From positions 1-50,644 of the forward strand of contig DLPY01000070.1 of assembly GCA_002478685.1 (NCBI GenBank): 50,644 nt of DNA, read 5' to 3'. A model generated the notes under the pieces. The model had not been told where the DNA came from and did no database searches. It saw nothing but the letters and a program-made list of their open reading frames with translations. The translations under genes and the position numbers were made by a program. The stretch is from Flavobacteriaceae bacterium UBA7446. GTDB lineage: Bacteria; Bacteroidota; Bacteroidia; Flavobacteriales; Flavobacteriaceae. This document shows, piece after piece, positions 41,595-50,644 of this stretch (positions are counted from its first letter, which is position 1; each line of letters starts with the position of its first letter).

Positions 41595-42578
41595 ATGTCA
41601 GTTTCTGTAGAGCCCATTTTGTCTGAAAACAAGAACCGTTTTGTTATTTTCCCTATTCAGCACCATGATATTTGGGAGTGGTATAAAAAGCAAGAGGCCT
41701 GTTTTTGGACGGCGGAAGAAATCGATTTACAACAAGATTTGACAGATTGGACAGAAAAGCTAAATGATGATGAGCGCTACTTTATCAAACATATTTTAGC
41801 GTTTTTTGCAGCATCGGACGGAATTGTTAACGAAAACTTAGCCGAGAATTTTGTGAACGAAGTACAGTTTAGCGAAGCTAAATTTTTCTATGGGTTTCAA
41901 ATCATGATGGAAAACATCCACTCGGAAACTTATTCGCTGTTAATTGATACTTACGTTAAAGACGAAACAGAAAAAACCAGCCTTTTTCAAGCCATTGAAG
42001 TATTCCCCGCTATCAAGAAAAAGGCAGACTGGGCACTTCGTTGGATAGAGTCAGATTCGTTTGCAGAGCGACTTATTGCGTTTGCTGCGGTTGAAGGGAT
42101 TTTCTTTTCAGGTGCATTTTGCTCTATTTTTTGGCTCAAAAAACGCGGCTTAATGCCAGGCCTAACCTTTTCAAACGAATTAATTTCTCGTGACGAGGGA
42201 ATGCACTGTGACTTTGCTGTTCATTTGCACAACACCCACTTGGTGAACAAAGTTTCACCAGCACGTATTCGAGAAATTATCATCGACGCCTTAAACATCG
42301 AGCGTGAGTTTATTACGGAATCGCTTCCCGTAAGTCTTATTGGAATGAACGCCAAACTGATGACACAGTATTTGGAGTTTGTTACTGATCGCCTACTTGT
42401 AGAACTTGGCTTAGAAAAAGAGTTCAATGTGTCTAACCCGTTTGATTTTATGGATATGATTTCGCTTCAAGGAAAAACCAATTTTTTTGAAAAGCGCGTG
42501 TCAGAATACCAAAAAGCGGGTGTGATGAACCAAGAGAAGGAAGAAACAGAAAAGTACTCGTTCGGCGACGACTTTTAG
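41595..42578 (+). CDS. nrdB: Class I ribonucleotide reductase, small (radical) subunit
   Basis: The 327-residue R2 protein has the diiron and radical residues Asp75 (AASDGIVNEN), Glu106 and His109 with the radical tyrosine Tyr113 (ENIHSETYSLL), and later the EGIFF and RDEGMHCDFA motifs. These follow the eukaryotic-type R2 pattern, with FYGFQIMMENIHSE, and it is a tyrosyl-radical enzyme. The C-terminus ends EKYSFGDDF, the tail that docks to the large subunit. It precedes nrdA by 77 bases and both probably share a transcript. Confidence 0.97.
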   Translation: MSVSVEPILSENKNRFVIFPIQHHDIWEWYKKQEACFWTAEEIDLQQDLTDWTEKLNDDERYFIKHILAFFAASDGIVNENLAENFVNEVQFSEAKFFYGFQIMMENIHSETYSLLIDTYVKDETEKTSLFQAIEVFPAIKKKADWALRWIESDSFAERLIAFAAVEGIFFSGAFCSIFWLKKRGLMPGLTFSNELISRDEGMHCDFAVHLHNTHLVNKVSPARIREIIIDALNIEREFITESLPVSLIGMNAKLMTQYLEFVTDRLLVELGLEKEFNVSNPFDFMDMISLQGKTNFFEKRVSEYQKAGVMNQEKEETEKYSFGDDF

Positions 42579-42655
42579 TCTACTCCGCATGCCAGTACAT
42601 GTGTTGATTGTCTTTATGGACTTTCACTGCATTAACCAATAATAAAAACAACACT

Positions 42656-45073
42656 ATGTATGTAGTAAAAAGAGATGGGCGCAACGAACCTATCATGTTC
42701 GACAAAATTACCGCACGTGTACGTAAGCTGTGTTATGGATTCAATGAGCTTGTAGATCCTGTAAAAGTTGCCATGAAAGTTATTGAGGGATTGTATGATG
42801 GTGTTACCACATCTGAGCTTGATAGCCTTGCAGCAGAAACCTCTGCCTCCATGACAACAGTACACCCTGATTACGCACAACTTGCAGCACGCATTTCGGT
42901 TTCGAACTTGCACAAAAACACCAAAAAATCTTTTTCAGAAACCATGACTGACCTTTATGAGTACGTGAATCCACGTACCGAGAAAAAGTCACCATTGCTT
43001 TCTGATGAGGTGTATGATGTAATTCAAAAGAATGCCGATTTACTCGATTCAACTATCATCTATAATCGTGATTTTGGGTATGACTATTTTGGATTTAAAA
43101 CCTTAGAGCGTTCCTATTTGCTCAAGATAAACGGGAACATTGCCGAGCGTCCACAGCATATGCTGATGCGCGTTTCTGTGGGGATTCACCCAACGGATTT
43201 GGACGCTGCTATTGAAACCTACCACCTAATGTCGAAGCGTTACTTTACGCACGCTACGCCTACACTTTTTAACTCCGGAACACCAAAACCCCAAATGTCT
43301 TCATGCTTTTTGTTAGCGATGCGCGACGATAGTATTGATGGCATTTATGATACCTTAAAACAGACAGCAAAAATTTCACAGTCTGCAGGGGGTATTGGAC
43401 TATCTATTCACAATGTCCGTGCCACAGGCTCATATATTGCGGGCACTAACGGAACCTCAAATGGAATAGTGCCGATGCTTCGTGTATATAATGATACAGC
43501 ACGTTATGTAGATCAAGGCGGAGGTAAGCGCAAAGGCTCGTTTGCCATTTATGTAGAACCGTGGCATGCCGATATTTTCGACTTTTTGGATTTAAAGAAA
43601 AACCATGGTAAAGAAGAAATGCGTGCGCGCGATTTGTTCTATGCCATGTGGATTCCAGATTTGTTCATGAAACGTGTGGAAGAAAACACCGAGTGGACGC
43701 TAATGTGCCCTAATGAGTGTCCTGGGCTTTACGATTGTCATAGCGAAGAGTTTGAAACGTTATACTTAAAATACGAGTCCGAAAACAGAGGACGTAAAAC
43801 AATCAAGGCACGTGAGCTTTGGGAGAAAATTTTAGAGTCACAAATTGAGACAGGCACGCCATACATGCTGTATAAAGATGCAGCAAACCGCAAGTCGAAC
43901 CAGAAGAATTTGGGGACTATACGGTCCTCAAATTTGTGTACCGAAATTATGGAGTACACCTCAAAAGACGAGATAGCTGTGTGTAATCTGGCATCAATTG
44001 CCCTTCCGATGTTTGTAAAAGACGGTGCATTTGACCATCAAGAATTATATGATGTAACGATGCGTGTTACCAAAAACCTAAATCAGGTCATTGACCGCAA
44101 TTATTATCCGGTTCCTGAAGCGAAAAACTCTAACATGCGCCACAGACCCGTAGGTTTGGGTGTGCAAGGTCTTGCCGACACGTTTATTAAACTGCGTTTA
44201 CCGTTTACAAGTGAAGAAGCAAAGGCACTGAATCAAGAAATTTTTGAAACGATTTATTTCGCCTCGCTAACTGCGTCTAAAGAAATGGCAAAAGCTGATG
44301 GACCTTACAAGTCCTACGAGGGCTCACCCATCTCGAAAGGGGATTTTCAACACAACATGTGGGGGATTAAGGATGAAGAACTCAGTGGTCGGTGGGATTG
44401 GGCTGGGCTGCGGAAAGAAATCAAGAAGCACGGTGTACGTAACTCGCTATTAATGGCACCGATGCCAACTGCATCCACTTCTCAAATATTGGGTAACAAC
44501 GAATGTTTTGAACCGTATACTTCTAACATTTACACCCGTCGTGTGTTGTCTGGTGAGTTTATTGTTGTAAATAAACACCTGTTAGAAGACCTTGTAAACC
44601 TTGGTCTTTGGGACGAGGACATGAAGCAAGAATTGATGCGCGCCAATGGTTCTATACAACATATAGAAACCATTCCTGCAGATATACGCGAGCTGTATAA
44701 AACGGTTTGGGAAATGAGCATGAAGGACATTATAGACATGTCACGCCATCGCGGTTATTTCATTGATCAGTCACAGTCGTTGAACCTGTTTATGGAGGGC
44801 GCAACGATGTCAAAACTTACGTCAATGCACTTTTATGCATGGAAATCCGGCTTAAAAACAGGGATGTATTATTTACGCACAAAATCTGCTGTGGACGCGA
44901 TTAAGTTTACCGTTAAGAAAAAGACAGAAGCCATTCCTGTTTCAGAAGTAGCCACCACGCCCAAGGCAAAAGCCTCTGTTGCTGTGGAGCCACTAAGCCC
45001 TATTGAGCTTAAGGAAATGCTAGCAAAATCGAAAGAAAGTGACGATGACGACTGCCTGATGTGCGGTTCGTAA
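42656..45073 (+). CDS. nrdA: Class I ribonucleotide reductase, large (catalytic) subunit
   Basis: The start at 42656 (MYVVKRDGRNEPIMFDK) gives 805 residues; a TTG 16 codons earlier is not needed. An ATP-cone allosteric domain (about residues 1-90) is followed by the catalytic ten-stranded barrel, with MSSCFLLAM, QSAGGIGLSIHNVRATGSYI, SNLCTEIMEYTS, EIAVCNLASI and MPTASTSQILGNNECFEP. The C-terminal CLMCGS holds the redox-active cysteine pair (Cys800, Cys803). It reduces ribonucleoside diphosphates. Its intact ATP cone predicts dATP inhibition. Confidence 0.97.
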   Translation: MYVVKRDGRNEPIMFDKITARVRKLCYGFNELVDPVKVAMKVIEGLYDGVTTSELDSLAAETSASMTTVHPDYAQLAARISVSNLHKNTKKSFSETMTDLYEYVNPRTEKKSPLLSDEVYDVIQKNADLLDSTIIYNRDFGYDYFGFKTLERSYLLKINGNIAERPQHMLMRVSVGIHPTDLDAAIETYHLMSKRYFTHATPTLFNSGTPKPQMSSCFLLAMRDDSIDGIYDTLKQTAKISQSAGGIGLSIHNVRATGSYIAGTNGTSNGIVPMLRVYNDTARYVDQGGGKRKGSFAIYVEPWHADIFDFLDLKKNHGKEEMRARDLFYAMWIPDLFMKRVEENTEWTLMCPNECPGLYDCHSEEFETLYLKYESENRGRKTIKARELWEKILESQIETGTPYMLYKDAANRKSNQKNLGTIRSSNLCTEIMEYTSKDEIAVCNLASIALPMFVKDGAFDHQELYDVTMRVTKNLNQVIDRNYYPVPEAKNSNMRHRPVGLGVQGLADTFIKLRLPFTSEEAKALNQEIFETIYFASLTASKEMAKADGPYKSYEGSPISKGDFQHNMWGIKDEELSGRWDWAGLRKEIKKHGVRNSLLMAPMPTASTSQILGNNECFEPYTSNIYTRRVLSGEFIVVNKHLLEDLVNLGLWDEDMKQELMRANGSIQHIETIPADIRELYKTVWEMSMKDIIDMSRHRGYFIDQSQSLNLFMEGATMSKLTSMHFYAWKSGLKTGMYYLRTKSAVDAIKFTVKKKTEAIPVSEVATTPKAKASVAVEPLSPIELKEMLAKSKESDDDDCLMCGS

Positions 45074-45119
45074 TTGTAGCAATTAGAATAAAAAACCGCA
45101 ATCTAGGTAGCGCTTTTCA

Positions 45120-47420
45120 TTAGCGAATTTTTTTACCTTCGCCGACTTTTCTTGGCGCTATTTTTGGGTCAAACTTAAGATAGTAAAGCTCAATTAAGTT
45201 AAAAGTAGCTACAATCAAATCTTTGGTTTCAACCATCAAGCTAAAGAAAAGCGTGGTGTTTTTAGGACTCTTTTCTTCTTTACTTCTTGTTCTAAGTACC
45301 TGTTGATTAATCTTCTCGTCAATGTTTTCAAAGAGCACTCCTTTTTTAGTAAGGATGTCGCCAACAGCTTCAAAATCAGTTAAATCAAAGGCAAATCGGA
45401 TTTCAGCAAATAACTCATCTAAATCTAATTGCGTTTCTTTAAGCTCTTTAATCTGAGAATACTTTAACTGCCGGTGGTTGTTGCTTACATGTTTGTGAGA
45501 TACTTTTGATATGTACGCCAATGATTGCGCCATATCTTCTAAAATACTAATTAGGTTGATGTAGAAGTGACTGACACCAAAGCTTTCTTCATCCATTTCT
45601 TGTATGAAGTAGAATAACTCATTACGAAGTTTTTCTATTTCTTTTTCAAGGCGAACAACCTCTCGTTTTGTGTTTCGAAGCTCCTCTGTGTTTTGTTTCG
45701 CCAAACCATTTATAGAAGCAAGGTAAATATCGTTACACTTGTTAACCATCATCGAAACGTTGTAAGCGCTTTCTACAATCAGTCCTTGAACCGAAGAACT
45801 CTCAATCATTTGTAAATCGTGTTCGCGCTTGGACTCAGTTACATTTTTTTTGTGCTTACGATAATTGTTGACAAGTAGAAAAACAGTGAATGCCAATAAG
45901 GATAGTAGCGCAGGTAATTTTCCATAGTAAATAATTACCGCTACAATACCACAGGCAGTAAAGGCAGTTAGCGCAGTAAGAAACCAACCTGCAATAACAT
46001 TAAGCACCCCAGCAACGCGATAAACGGCGCTATCTGCTCCCCAAGCTCGATCAGCAAGAGATGTTCCCATAGCCACCATAAAGGTTACGTAAGTAGTTGA
46101 TAACGGCAATTTGTATGATGTTGCAATAGAAATAAGCACTGCGGCTACCGTAAGGTTTATGGATGCTCTAATATTATCAAATGCAGGCGCATCCTCAGTT
46201 TTTGAGTAGCGTTGCATTTTGGCAGGCGTAAAACGAGCTTTTATTTTTTCAGTTAATATAGAAGGCGTTACCGACTCTATAGCTCTTACTGAACCTACAA
46301 AAGCACGCACCAAACTACGGGATAAGGCATTAGAGTCAAAACGTTCGTTTGTGCGTTCTTGCCGAGATAACTCAATTGAAGTTTTTAGTACCTCCTGTGC
46401 TTTAGAGGATAGCCACAATGTGATAACCATAATCAAACCAGCAATAATTAGCAATAACGTAGGCGTTGCCACTTTTGCAGATAAAAAGGACATATTGAAA
46501 AGCGCTGCACTAACACCAGAAGTTTTCCATGCTTCGAAGGATTGCCAGGCAGCAATAGGGACACCGATAAAGTTTACCAAATCGTTACCCGCAAAAGCAA
46601 GAGCCAAAGAAAATGTCCCAACGATGATGATGATTTTATAAATATCTGTTCGCAAGAAATAAACTGCCAACAGCGATAATGCAGTCCACAACATCCAACT
46701 TATAAATAGGACTCGATCTGCTTGTGTGGCCATAAAATCTTTAAGCGACATGCTGCCCAGGAAATCATAGCGATTGTCTGCAAAAGGGGTTCCTTTAATT
46801 CCTTTGACTAAGATAAAATATGTAATGGCAGTCATGGCAATACCTCCAAAAACAGCTCCCATCCATTTGGGATTATCTTGAAAATGAAAAGTCAGAATAA
46901 GCCGACTTAAGTACTGTACTACAGCACCAACGGTAAAGGCAATAAATACCGAGAGCAAAATACCCATTATAATCTGTGATGCCTTGCTAATATTTATAAA
47001 TTCATAAAGTGATTCATTGGCATTGCCCCAATATATTTTTACCAGCGAAATGGCTACGGCAGCACCTAGTAACTCAAACACAATTGACACCGTGGTTGAT
47101 GTAGGCATTCCAAGGGTGTTAAAGAAATCCAATAATAGAATATCAGTAAGCATCACCGCCATAAATATGACCATGATTTCATCAAAGTAAAACAAGTCAG
47201 GATTAAAGATACCTTTTCTTGCCACTTCCATAAGTCCGCTGGAGAAAATGGCCCCAGCAGCTACCCCCAAACTGGCAATAATCATCACTGTTCTGAAGCT
47301 AATGGCTTTTGAGCCAATAGCCGAATTGAGGAAGTTAACAGCATCGTTGCTAACTCCCACAACCAAGTCTGCGGTGGCAAGTACCGCTAGGGCAATGATG
47401 ATAACCAGGTAAAAATCCAT
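45120..47420 (-). CDS. PiT-type inorganic phosphate transporter with PhoU-like C-terminal domain
   Basis: This 766-residue protein has two PiT halves. The first has VGVSNDAVNFLNSAIGSKAI (the GANDxxN-like signature), the FFNTLGMPTSTTVSIVFELLG motif and helices to about residue 240; the second has AFAGNDLVNFIGVPIAAWQS and SYKLPLSTTYVTFMVAMG. Together these form the phosphate/cation symport core. After about residue 520 comes a long helical domain with charged heptads (KREVVRLEKEIEKLRNELF) that resembles DUF47/PhoU regulators, here fused rather than separate. It lies 3 bases after the TonB-dependent receptor gene, so the two are coexpressed. Confidence 0.93.
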   Translation of the reverse strand: MDFYLVIIIALAVLATADLVVGVSNDAVNFLNSAIGSKAISFRTVMIIASLGVAAGAIFSSGLMEVARKGIFNPDLFYFDEIMVIFMAVMLTDILLLDFFNTLGMPTSTTVSIVFELLGAAVAISLVKIYWGNANESLYEFINISKASQIIMGILLSVFIAFTVGAVVQYLSRLILTFHFQDNPKWMGAVFGGIAMTAITYFILVKGIKGTPFADNRYDFLGSMSLKDFMATQADRVLFISWMLWTALSLLAVYFLRTDIYKIIIIVGTFSLALAFAGNDLVNFIGVPIAAWQSFEAWKTSGVSAALFNMSFLSAKVATPTLLLIIAGLIMVITLWLSSKAQEVLKTSIELSRQERTNERFDSNALSRSLVRAFVGSVRAIESVTPSILTEKIKARFTPAKMQRYSKTEDAPAFDNIRASINLTVAAVLISIATSYKLPLSTTYVTFMVAMGTSLADRAWGADSAVYRVAGVLNVIAGWFLTALTAFTACGIVAVIIYYGKLPALLSLLAFTVFLLVNNYRKHKKNVTESKREHDLQMIESSSVQGLIVESAYNVSMMVNKCNDIYLASINGLAKQNTEELRNTKREVVRLEKEIEKLRNELFYFIQEMDEESFGVSHFYINLISILEDMAQSLAYISKVSHKHVSNNHRQLKYSQIKELKETQLDLDELFAEIRFAFDLTDFEAVGDILTKKGVLFENIDEKINQQVLRTRSKEEKSPKNTTLFFSLMVETKDLIVATFNLIELYYLKFDPKIAPRKVGEGKKIR

Positions 47421-47423
47421 GGT

Positions 47424-50216
47424 TTAAAATTTTAAACTGTAACCAATTGAAAATGAAGTTCCTGGATTGATAAGTGAATATAAGTTGGTAAACTCTCCAT
47501 ACCACTCATATTCTCTTACTCTTCGACTATTTAAAAGGTTATTTGCTTTAATTGTGACATCACTTTTTCCATTAATTGGAATTTTTAAACCTCCATTCAG
47601 ACTATGAAAAGGTAAGGTATATACTTCTGGTACTTGTCCAAGCCCTACTTTAAATAGGGTAGGCCCTTGTACATTATAATACATAGCCAATTCAATGTTC
47701 GTATCAAGATTAGTAAGCACAACACTTGAATTAACATTATAAGGTGATTGACCTTGTAACTCTCGAATTGTACTAAAATCTCCCTCAGGTTTAAACAGTT
47801 TTCTACCCTCAATTTCTTCTTCGGTCATTTTAAACTTGGAACTTATAAAAGTAGAATTTAAACCAAAATTTATTAAGAATCTATCATTATCAATTACATT
47901 AATTCTTGATTCAATTTCGATTCCTTTAACCTCTCCTCCTTCATTATTTTTCGGTGTAAATTCAATTGGAGAATAAACATCTAAGTTTACGATTTCAATA
48001 GGATCTTTAAAGTCTTTTTTGTAAAAACTAACAGCTAGAATTTGGTTTTTATCCCAAAATTTTTCAATTCTAAAATCAAAGTTATTAATGTACGTTGGTT
48101 TCAAGTTTGGATTCCCATAAAACCTAAATTTACCAATTGGGTCATAGATATTGGCAGTAGAAATCTCTTTAAAAGAAGGTCTTGCCGTTGTCTTTGTGTA
48201 CGAAATTCTTATGTTGAAGTCTTTAATGGGAGAAAAAACAAGATTCGCAGATGGAAATAAATCTACTAAATCCAGAAAGCTTTGGTTTATATCTCTGTAC
48301 CCTTGTTCTCGTATTGTTCCGCTGTAGAAAATTTTGAACGCCTCTGCTCTTAATCCGAATTCGCCTCTAATTTTTTCTGAGAACTTTATTTCATTAGAAA
48401 TATAAGCAGATTGTGTTTCAGATTTTGCATTATATCTGTTTGTAGGGTTATCTACAATTTGAACGTATGCGCCACTTCCACCTAATTCTTTTCTGATACT
48501 ATCTTCAGCTAAGATAAGATTAAAGTCTCCACCTAAAAGCCTTGATGTTCTATTAAAAAACAAGACATTATATTCCGCCCCAAAATCTCTGTCTTTTATA
48601 GTGAAAGCACCTCCCATTTTTAGTTTAAGATTCACACTCCCAATATCTGATTCTTGTTGTAAATTAAATTTAGCGTTATAAACGTCTTCATCAAGAGTTC
48701 GCCAAATCTTAATGGGCCAATTGGTTCCAGAATTAGTTAAATAATACCTCGTCCTTGAGTTATTAGTTCTGAAAAGAGCTTGCCTGTTATCTTTGTCGTA
48801 ATTTCCTGCTCTAGTGTAAGATGCGGCCCAATCAATTTTTAGACTACCGTCTTTAAGAATATACTTTGCGGCTACAGGAATTGATTTTATATTTCTTTCA
48901 TTGTATAAAATGGTATTGCCAATTGCTGTGTAAGGGTTTTCAATATATTCCTTGTACAAGGCATCGATTGCGGTAGATTGTCCATTTTGCAGGTATAAAA
49001 AATTAGCAGTGTAATTAGATTTCCTACCTCTATAGCTTAATCCAAACAATCCACTTAAGAACCTGTTTTGTATCCCTTCGTTTCCAGATATAGAAGAAAA
49101 ATCTTGTAAAATTTGATCTTCAAGTATGGTTGTACCACGATAAAAACCTTGATTAAAGGTTGTCTCGTTTTTATATCCTATTGCAGCAATGTAACCAATT
49201 CTTCTATTGTCATCTAAATCTTTGCTAAGGCCATAGCTATTAGAAGCCGTCATGCTTAGCGAGTAATTCACATCACTAACCGCATTAACAACACCAAAGT
49301 TGTTGTTTAGTTTACGTGTATTATTGATTATTTCTTCATTATTTGTGGACTGATTGTCATAATCCTCAAAGTACACATTATTATCTCTAAGTCCATTGTC
49401 ATAACCAAGCCAGTCTGTTTTACTGTTATGGTCTTTAATAAAATTATCATTAAGGTGCATATCTGGGTTGTAACTAACACTGTAACTGATAGAATATTTT
49501 GGAGATTCAGAAAAACTTTTCAGTTTTACGTCTACGATTCCACCCGTAAAATCTGCAGGTAAATCCGCACTATACGATTTTTTGACAATAATATTATCTA
49601 TGAGATTTGTAGGGATAATGTCTAGTTGAAGTGTGTTTCGATCAGGATCTAGCCCTGGAACTTCCATTCCATTAAAAAGTGTTTTGGAGTATCTATCACC
49701 GAGCCCTCTTACATAAACAAACTTTCCTTCTTGAACTGTAACTCCTGGAACGCGCTTTATTGCACCAGCTACATCGCTGTCACCAGCTTTTCGTATCGAC
49801 TGAATGGAAAGTCCATCAAGCAGATTGATTGATTTTTTTTGAATATTGAGTACAGACGTCTCCGAATTTCTTTTAGCTGTCGTTGTAACAACAACTTCTT
49901 GAAGTTGATTTGAGGATGGATTTAGAATAACATCAATAATTGTTTCGCCAGAAGCATTAACCACCACATCTGAAATTAATTTTGTTTCATAACCAACAAA
50001 AGAAAAACTAACACGATATGTCCCAGCTGTTAATTGAAGGGCATATTTTCCATCAAAATCAGACGTAGTTCCAATGGTTTCTCCTTCAACAACGATGTTA
50101 GCAAAAGGAAGTGGCTCATTAAATTCTCCATCAATTACCACACCGCTAATGGTTTGTGAATTTGATAAATGGATGCATCCAATCAAAAGTAATAAGGTTA
50201 AGGCTACTTTTCTCAT
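47424..50216 (-). CDS. TonB-dependent outer-membrane receptor, linked to phosphate transport
   Basis: This 930-residue protein has a signal peptide (about residues 1-20), a carboxypeptidase-like regulatory domain (about 21-105, QTISGVVIDGEFNEPLPFANI), a plug (about 125-235, RVPGVTVQEGKFVYVRGLGDRY and SADLPADFTGGIVDVKLKS) and a beta-barrel ending IGYSLKF. The barrel has the RPSFKEISTANIYDP and GNPNLKPTYINNFD segments typical of such receptors. It has no SusD-type partner. The PiT transporter 3 bases downstream suggests a phosphate-containing ligand. A hairpin with an eight-T tail sits just upstream, after the T9SS-protein gene. Confidence 0.93.
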   Translation of the reverse strand: MRKVALTLLLLIGCIHLSNSQTISGVVIDGEFNEPLPFANIVVEGETIGTTSDFDGKYALQLTAGTYRVSFSFVGYETKLISDVVVNASGETIIDVILNPSSNQLQEVVVTTTAKRNSETSVLNIQKKSINLLDGLSIQSIRKAGDSDVAGAIKRVPGVTVQEGKFVYVRGLGDRYSKTLFNGMEVPGLDPDRNTLQLDIIPTNLIDNIIVKKSYSADLPADFTGGIVDVKLKSFSESPKYSISYSVSYNPDMHLNDNFIKDHNSKTDWLGYDNGLRDNNVYFEDYDNQSTNNEEIINNTRKLNNNFGVVNAVSDVNYSLSMTASNSYGLSKDLDDNRRIGYIAAIGYKNETTFNQGFYRGTTILEDQILQDFSSISGNEGIQNRFLSGLFGLSYRGRKSNYTANFLYLQNGQSTAIDALYKEYIENPYTAIGNTILYNERNIKSIPVAAKYILKDGSLKIDWAASYTRAGNYDKDNRQALFRTNNSRTRYYLTNSGTNWPIKIWRTLDEDVYNAKFNLQQESDIGSVNLKLKMGGAFTIKDRDFGAEYNVLFFNRTSRLLGGDFNLILAEDSIRKELGGSGAYVQIVDNPTNRYNAKSETQSAYISNEIKFSEKIRGEFGLRAEAFKIFYSGTIREQGYRDINQSFLDLVDLFPSANLVFSPIKDFNIRISYTKTTARPSFKEISTANIYDPIGKFRFYGNPNLKPTYINNFDFRIEKFWDKNQILAVSFYKKDFKDPIEIVNLDVYSPIEFTPKNNEGGEVKGIEIESRINVIDNDRFLINFGLNSTFISSKFKMTEEEIEGRKLFKPEGDFSTIRELQGQSPYNVNSSVVLTNLDTNIELAMYYNVQGPTLFKVGLGQVPEVYTLPFHSLNGGLKIPINGKSDVTIKANNLLNSRRVREYEWYGEFTNLYSLINPGTSFSIGYSLKF

Positions 50217-50228
50217 AATTAAAAGTTT

Positions 50229-50259
50229 AAAAAAAACCTCTCTCGCATGGAGAGAGGTT
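50229..50259 (-). terminator. Strong intrinsic terminator between the T9SS protein and the receptor
   Basis: AACCTCTCTC (50235-50244) and GAGAGAGGTT (50250-50259) form a perfect 10-bp stem with a 5-base loop. On the minus strand the stem is followed by eight T (50236-50229). It lies 25 bases after the stop of the T9SS-sorted protein and ends only 12 bases before the receptor start codon. Confidence 0.85.
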
Positions 50260-50284
50260 CTTTAAATGTCCAAAAATAGTAATA

Positions 50285-50644
50285 TTATTTTAACATTTTT
50301 CCAACGTAAATGCTTTCACCAGCTTCTACTTTAACTAAGTAAAGTCCATTTTTCAGTGATGAAACATCCACACGGTTAGTGTTAGTTTTTCTAAGAACTT
50401 GCTGTCCAACTGTATTATAAATTGAAATTACGTCAATAGACTTACTGCTAGACACATTAATTTCATTCACAAATGGATTTGGATACAAAGTGAATGAAAC
50501 TACATTTTCTGCAATTTCTTCAACTGTAAGTGTACCCTGAGCAAATGAACTAAATGTAGACCAGTACGTCCAAGCAAAGTTTCCAAAAGCTGCACCTGTA
50601 CCTGGAGTTTGTGTGCCAAGCACTTCCAGCCAAGCAGCATCAGG
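50285..50644 (-). CDS. T9SS type A sorting-domain protein, N-terminus outside the window
   Basis: Only the C-terminal 120 or so residues are in the window; the frame is open to the last base. The final 70 residues are a type IX secretion sorting domain: VVSFTLYPNPFVNEINVSS, IYNTVGQQVLRK, and DVSSLKNGLYLVKVEAGES with the closing VGKMLK. The upstream part (WLEVLGTQTPGTGAAFGNF, then TYWSTFS) is rich in aromatic and glycine residues. The protein should be exported through the inner membrane and then across the outer membrane, where the domain is cleaved. It lies upstream of a receptor and phosphate transporter. The body, and so its activity, cannot be judged here. Confidence 0.88.
   Translation of the reverse strand, partial: PDAAWLEVLGTQTPGTGAAFGNFAWTYWSTFSSFAQGTLTVEEIAENVVSFTLYPNPFVNEINVSSSKSIDVISIYNTVGQQVLRKTNTNRVDVSSLKNGLYLVKVEAGESIYVGKMLK

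Noticed and set aside
45060..45140. Short stem (CGCT...AGCG) followed by T-rich sequence between nrdA and the PiT gene
   Set aside because: The stem is only about 4 bp, and the right side is the coding end of the PiT gene. Too weak to call a terminator.
1..50644. tRNA, rRNA, riboswitches, CRISPR arrays, insertion sequences
   Set aside because: I read the intergenic gaps on both strands and saw no cloverleaf, regularly spaced repeat array, conserved riboswitch core or transposase. A short structured RNA could still have been missed by eye.

Overview
The window comes from a bacterium of the Bacteroidota, most likely a member of the Flavobacteriaceae. The evidence is a complete moxR-DUF58-batABCDE cluster, two TonB-dependent receptors with N-terminal carboxypeptidase-like regulatory domains, a type IX secretion (T9SS) C-terminal sorting domain, a DUF5689 lipoprotein, a moderately AT-rich base composition, few Shine-Dalgarno sequences, and several copies of the Bacteroidota -7 promoter motif TAnnTTTG. 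I see no tRNA, rRNA, CRISPR array, transposase, integrase or prophage.

Layout. (1) 1-9.04 kb is the accessory-looking part. It holds two TM2-type small membrane proteins, an unrecognised 320-residue protein bracketed by a 13-bp inverted repeat and by a duplicated 3' end of the neighbouring nuclease gene, and a set of genes for a secreted endonuclease/exonuclease/phosphatase-family protein, a TonB-dependent receptor and a DUF5689 lipoprotein. Then come a gene-poor AT-rich stretch, an unrecognised exported protein and a YHYH lipoprotein. (2) 9.09-12.2 kb holds the yicC-gmk-nadD operon facing an AlbA_2-type protein. (3) 12.35-21.16 kb is a tightly packed moxR/bat operon of eight genes with an extra BatD-like membrane protein between the DUF58 gene and batA. 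(4) 21.1-23.7 kb holds cvpA, pheS and gpsA. (5) 23.9-34.65 kb is the haem region. hemA-hemC-hemD-hemE-hemF-hemB run leftward and are followed by a serine hydrolase, a 3'-5' exonuclease and a small membrane protein. An AraC-type regulator, hemH and hemJ run rightward from the same intergenic region. Together these genes cover every step from glutamyl-tRNA to haem except hemL (glutamate-1-semialdehyde aminotransferase), which is not in the window. (6) 34.66-41.4 kb is mixed housekeeping: an NtrY-like histidine kinase, a PlsC-type acyltransferase, a bacilliredoxin, a methyltransferase, a TerB-DnaJ protein, a HupE/UreJ-like protein, a dCMP deaminase, a cold-shock protein, a MarC protein and a DUF3109 protein. 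(7) 41.6-45.1 kb is class I ribonucleotide reductase in the order nrdB-nrdA. (8) 45.1-50.6 kb is a leftward unit of a T9SS-sorted protein (cut by the window edge), a TonB-dependent receptor and a PiT-type phosphate transporter, with a strong terminator-like hairpin between the first two.

The main candidates for something undescribed are the 0.6-1.9 kb cassette-like insertion with its unknown gene, the nuclease/receptor/DUF5689 set, and the receptor-PiT unit whose hairpin leaves almost no room for a second promoter. The rest is conserved flavobacterial chromosome. All functional calls come from reading motifs and protein patterns by eye; no database search was made.
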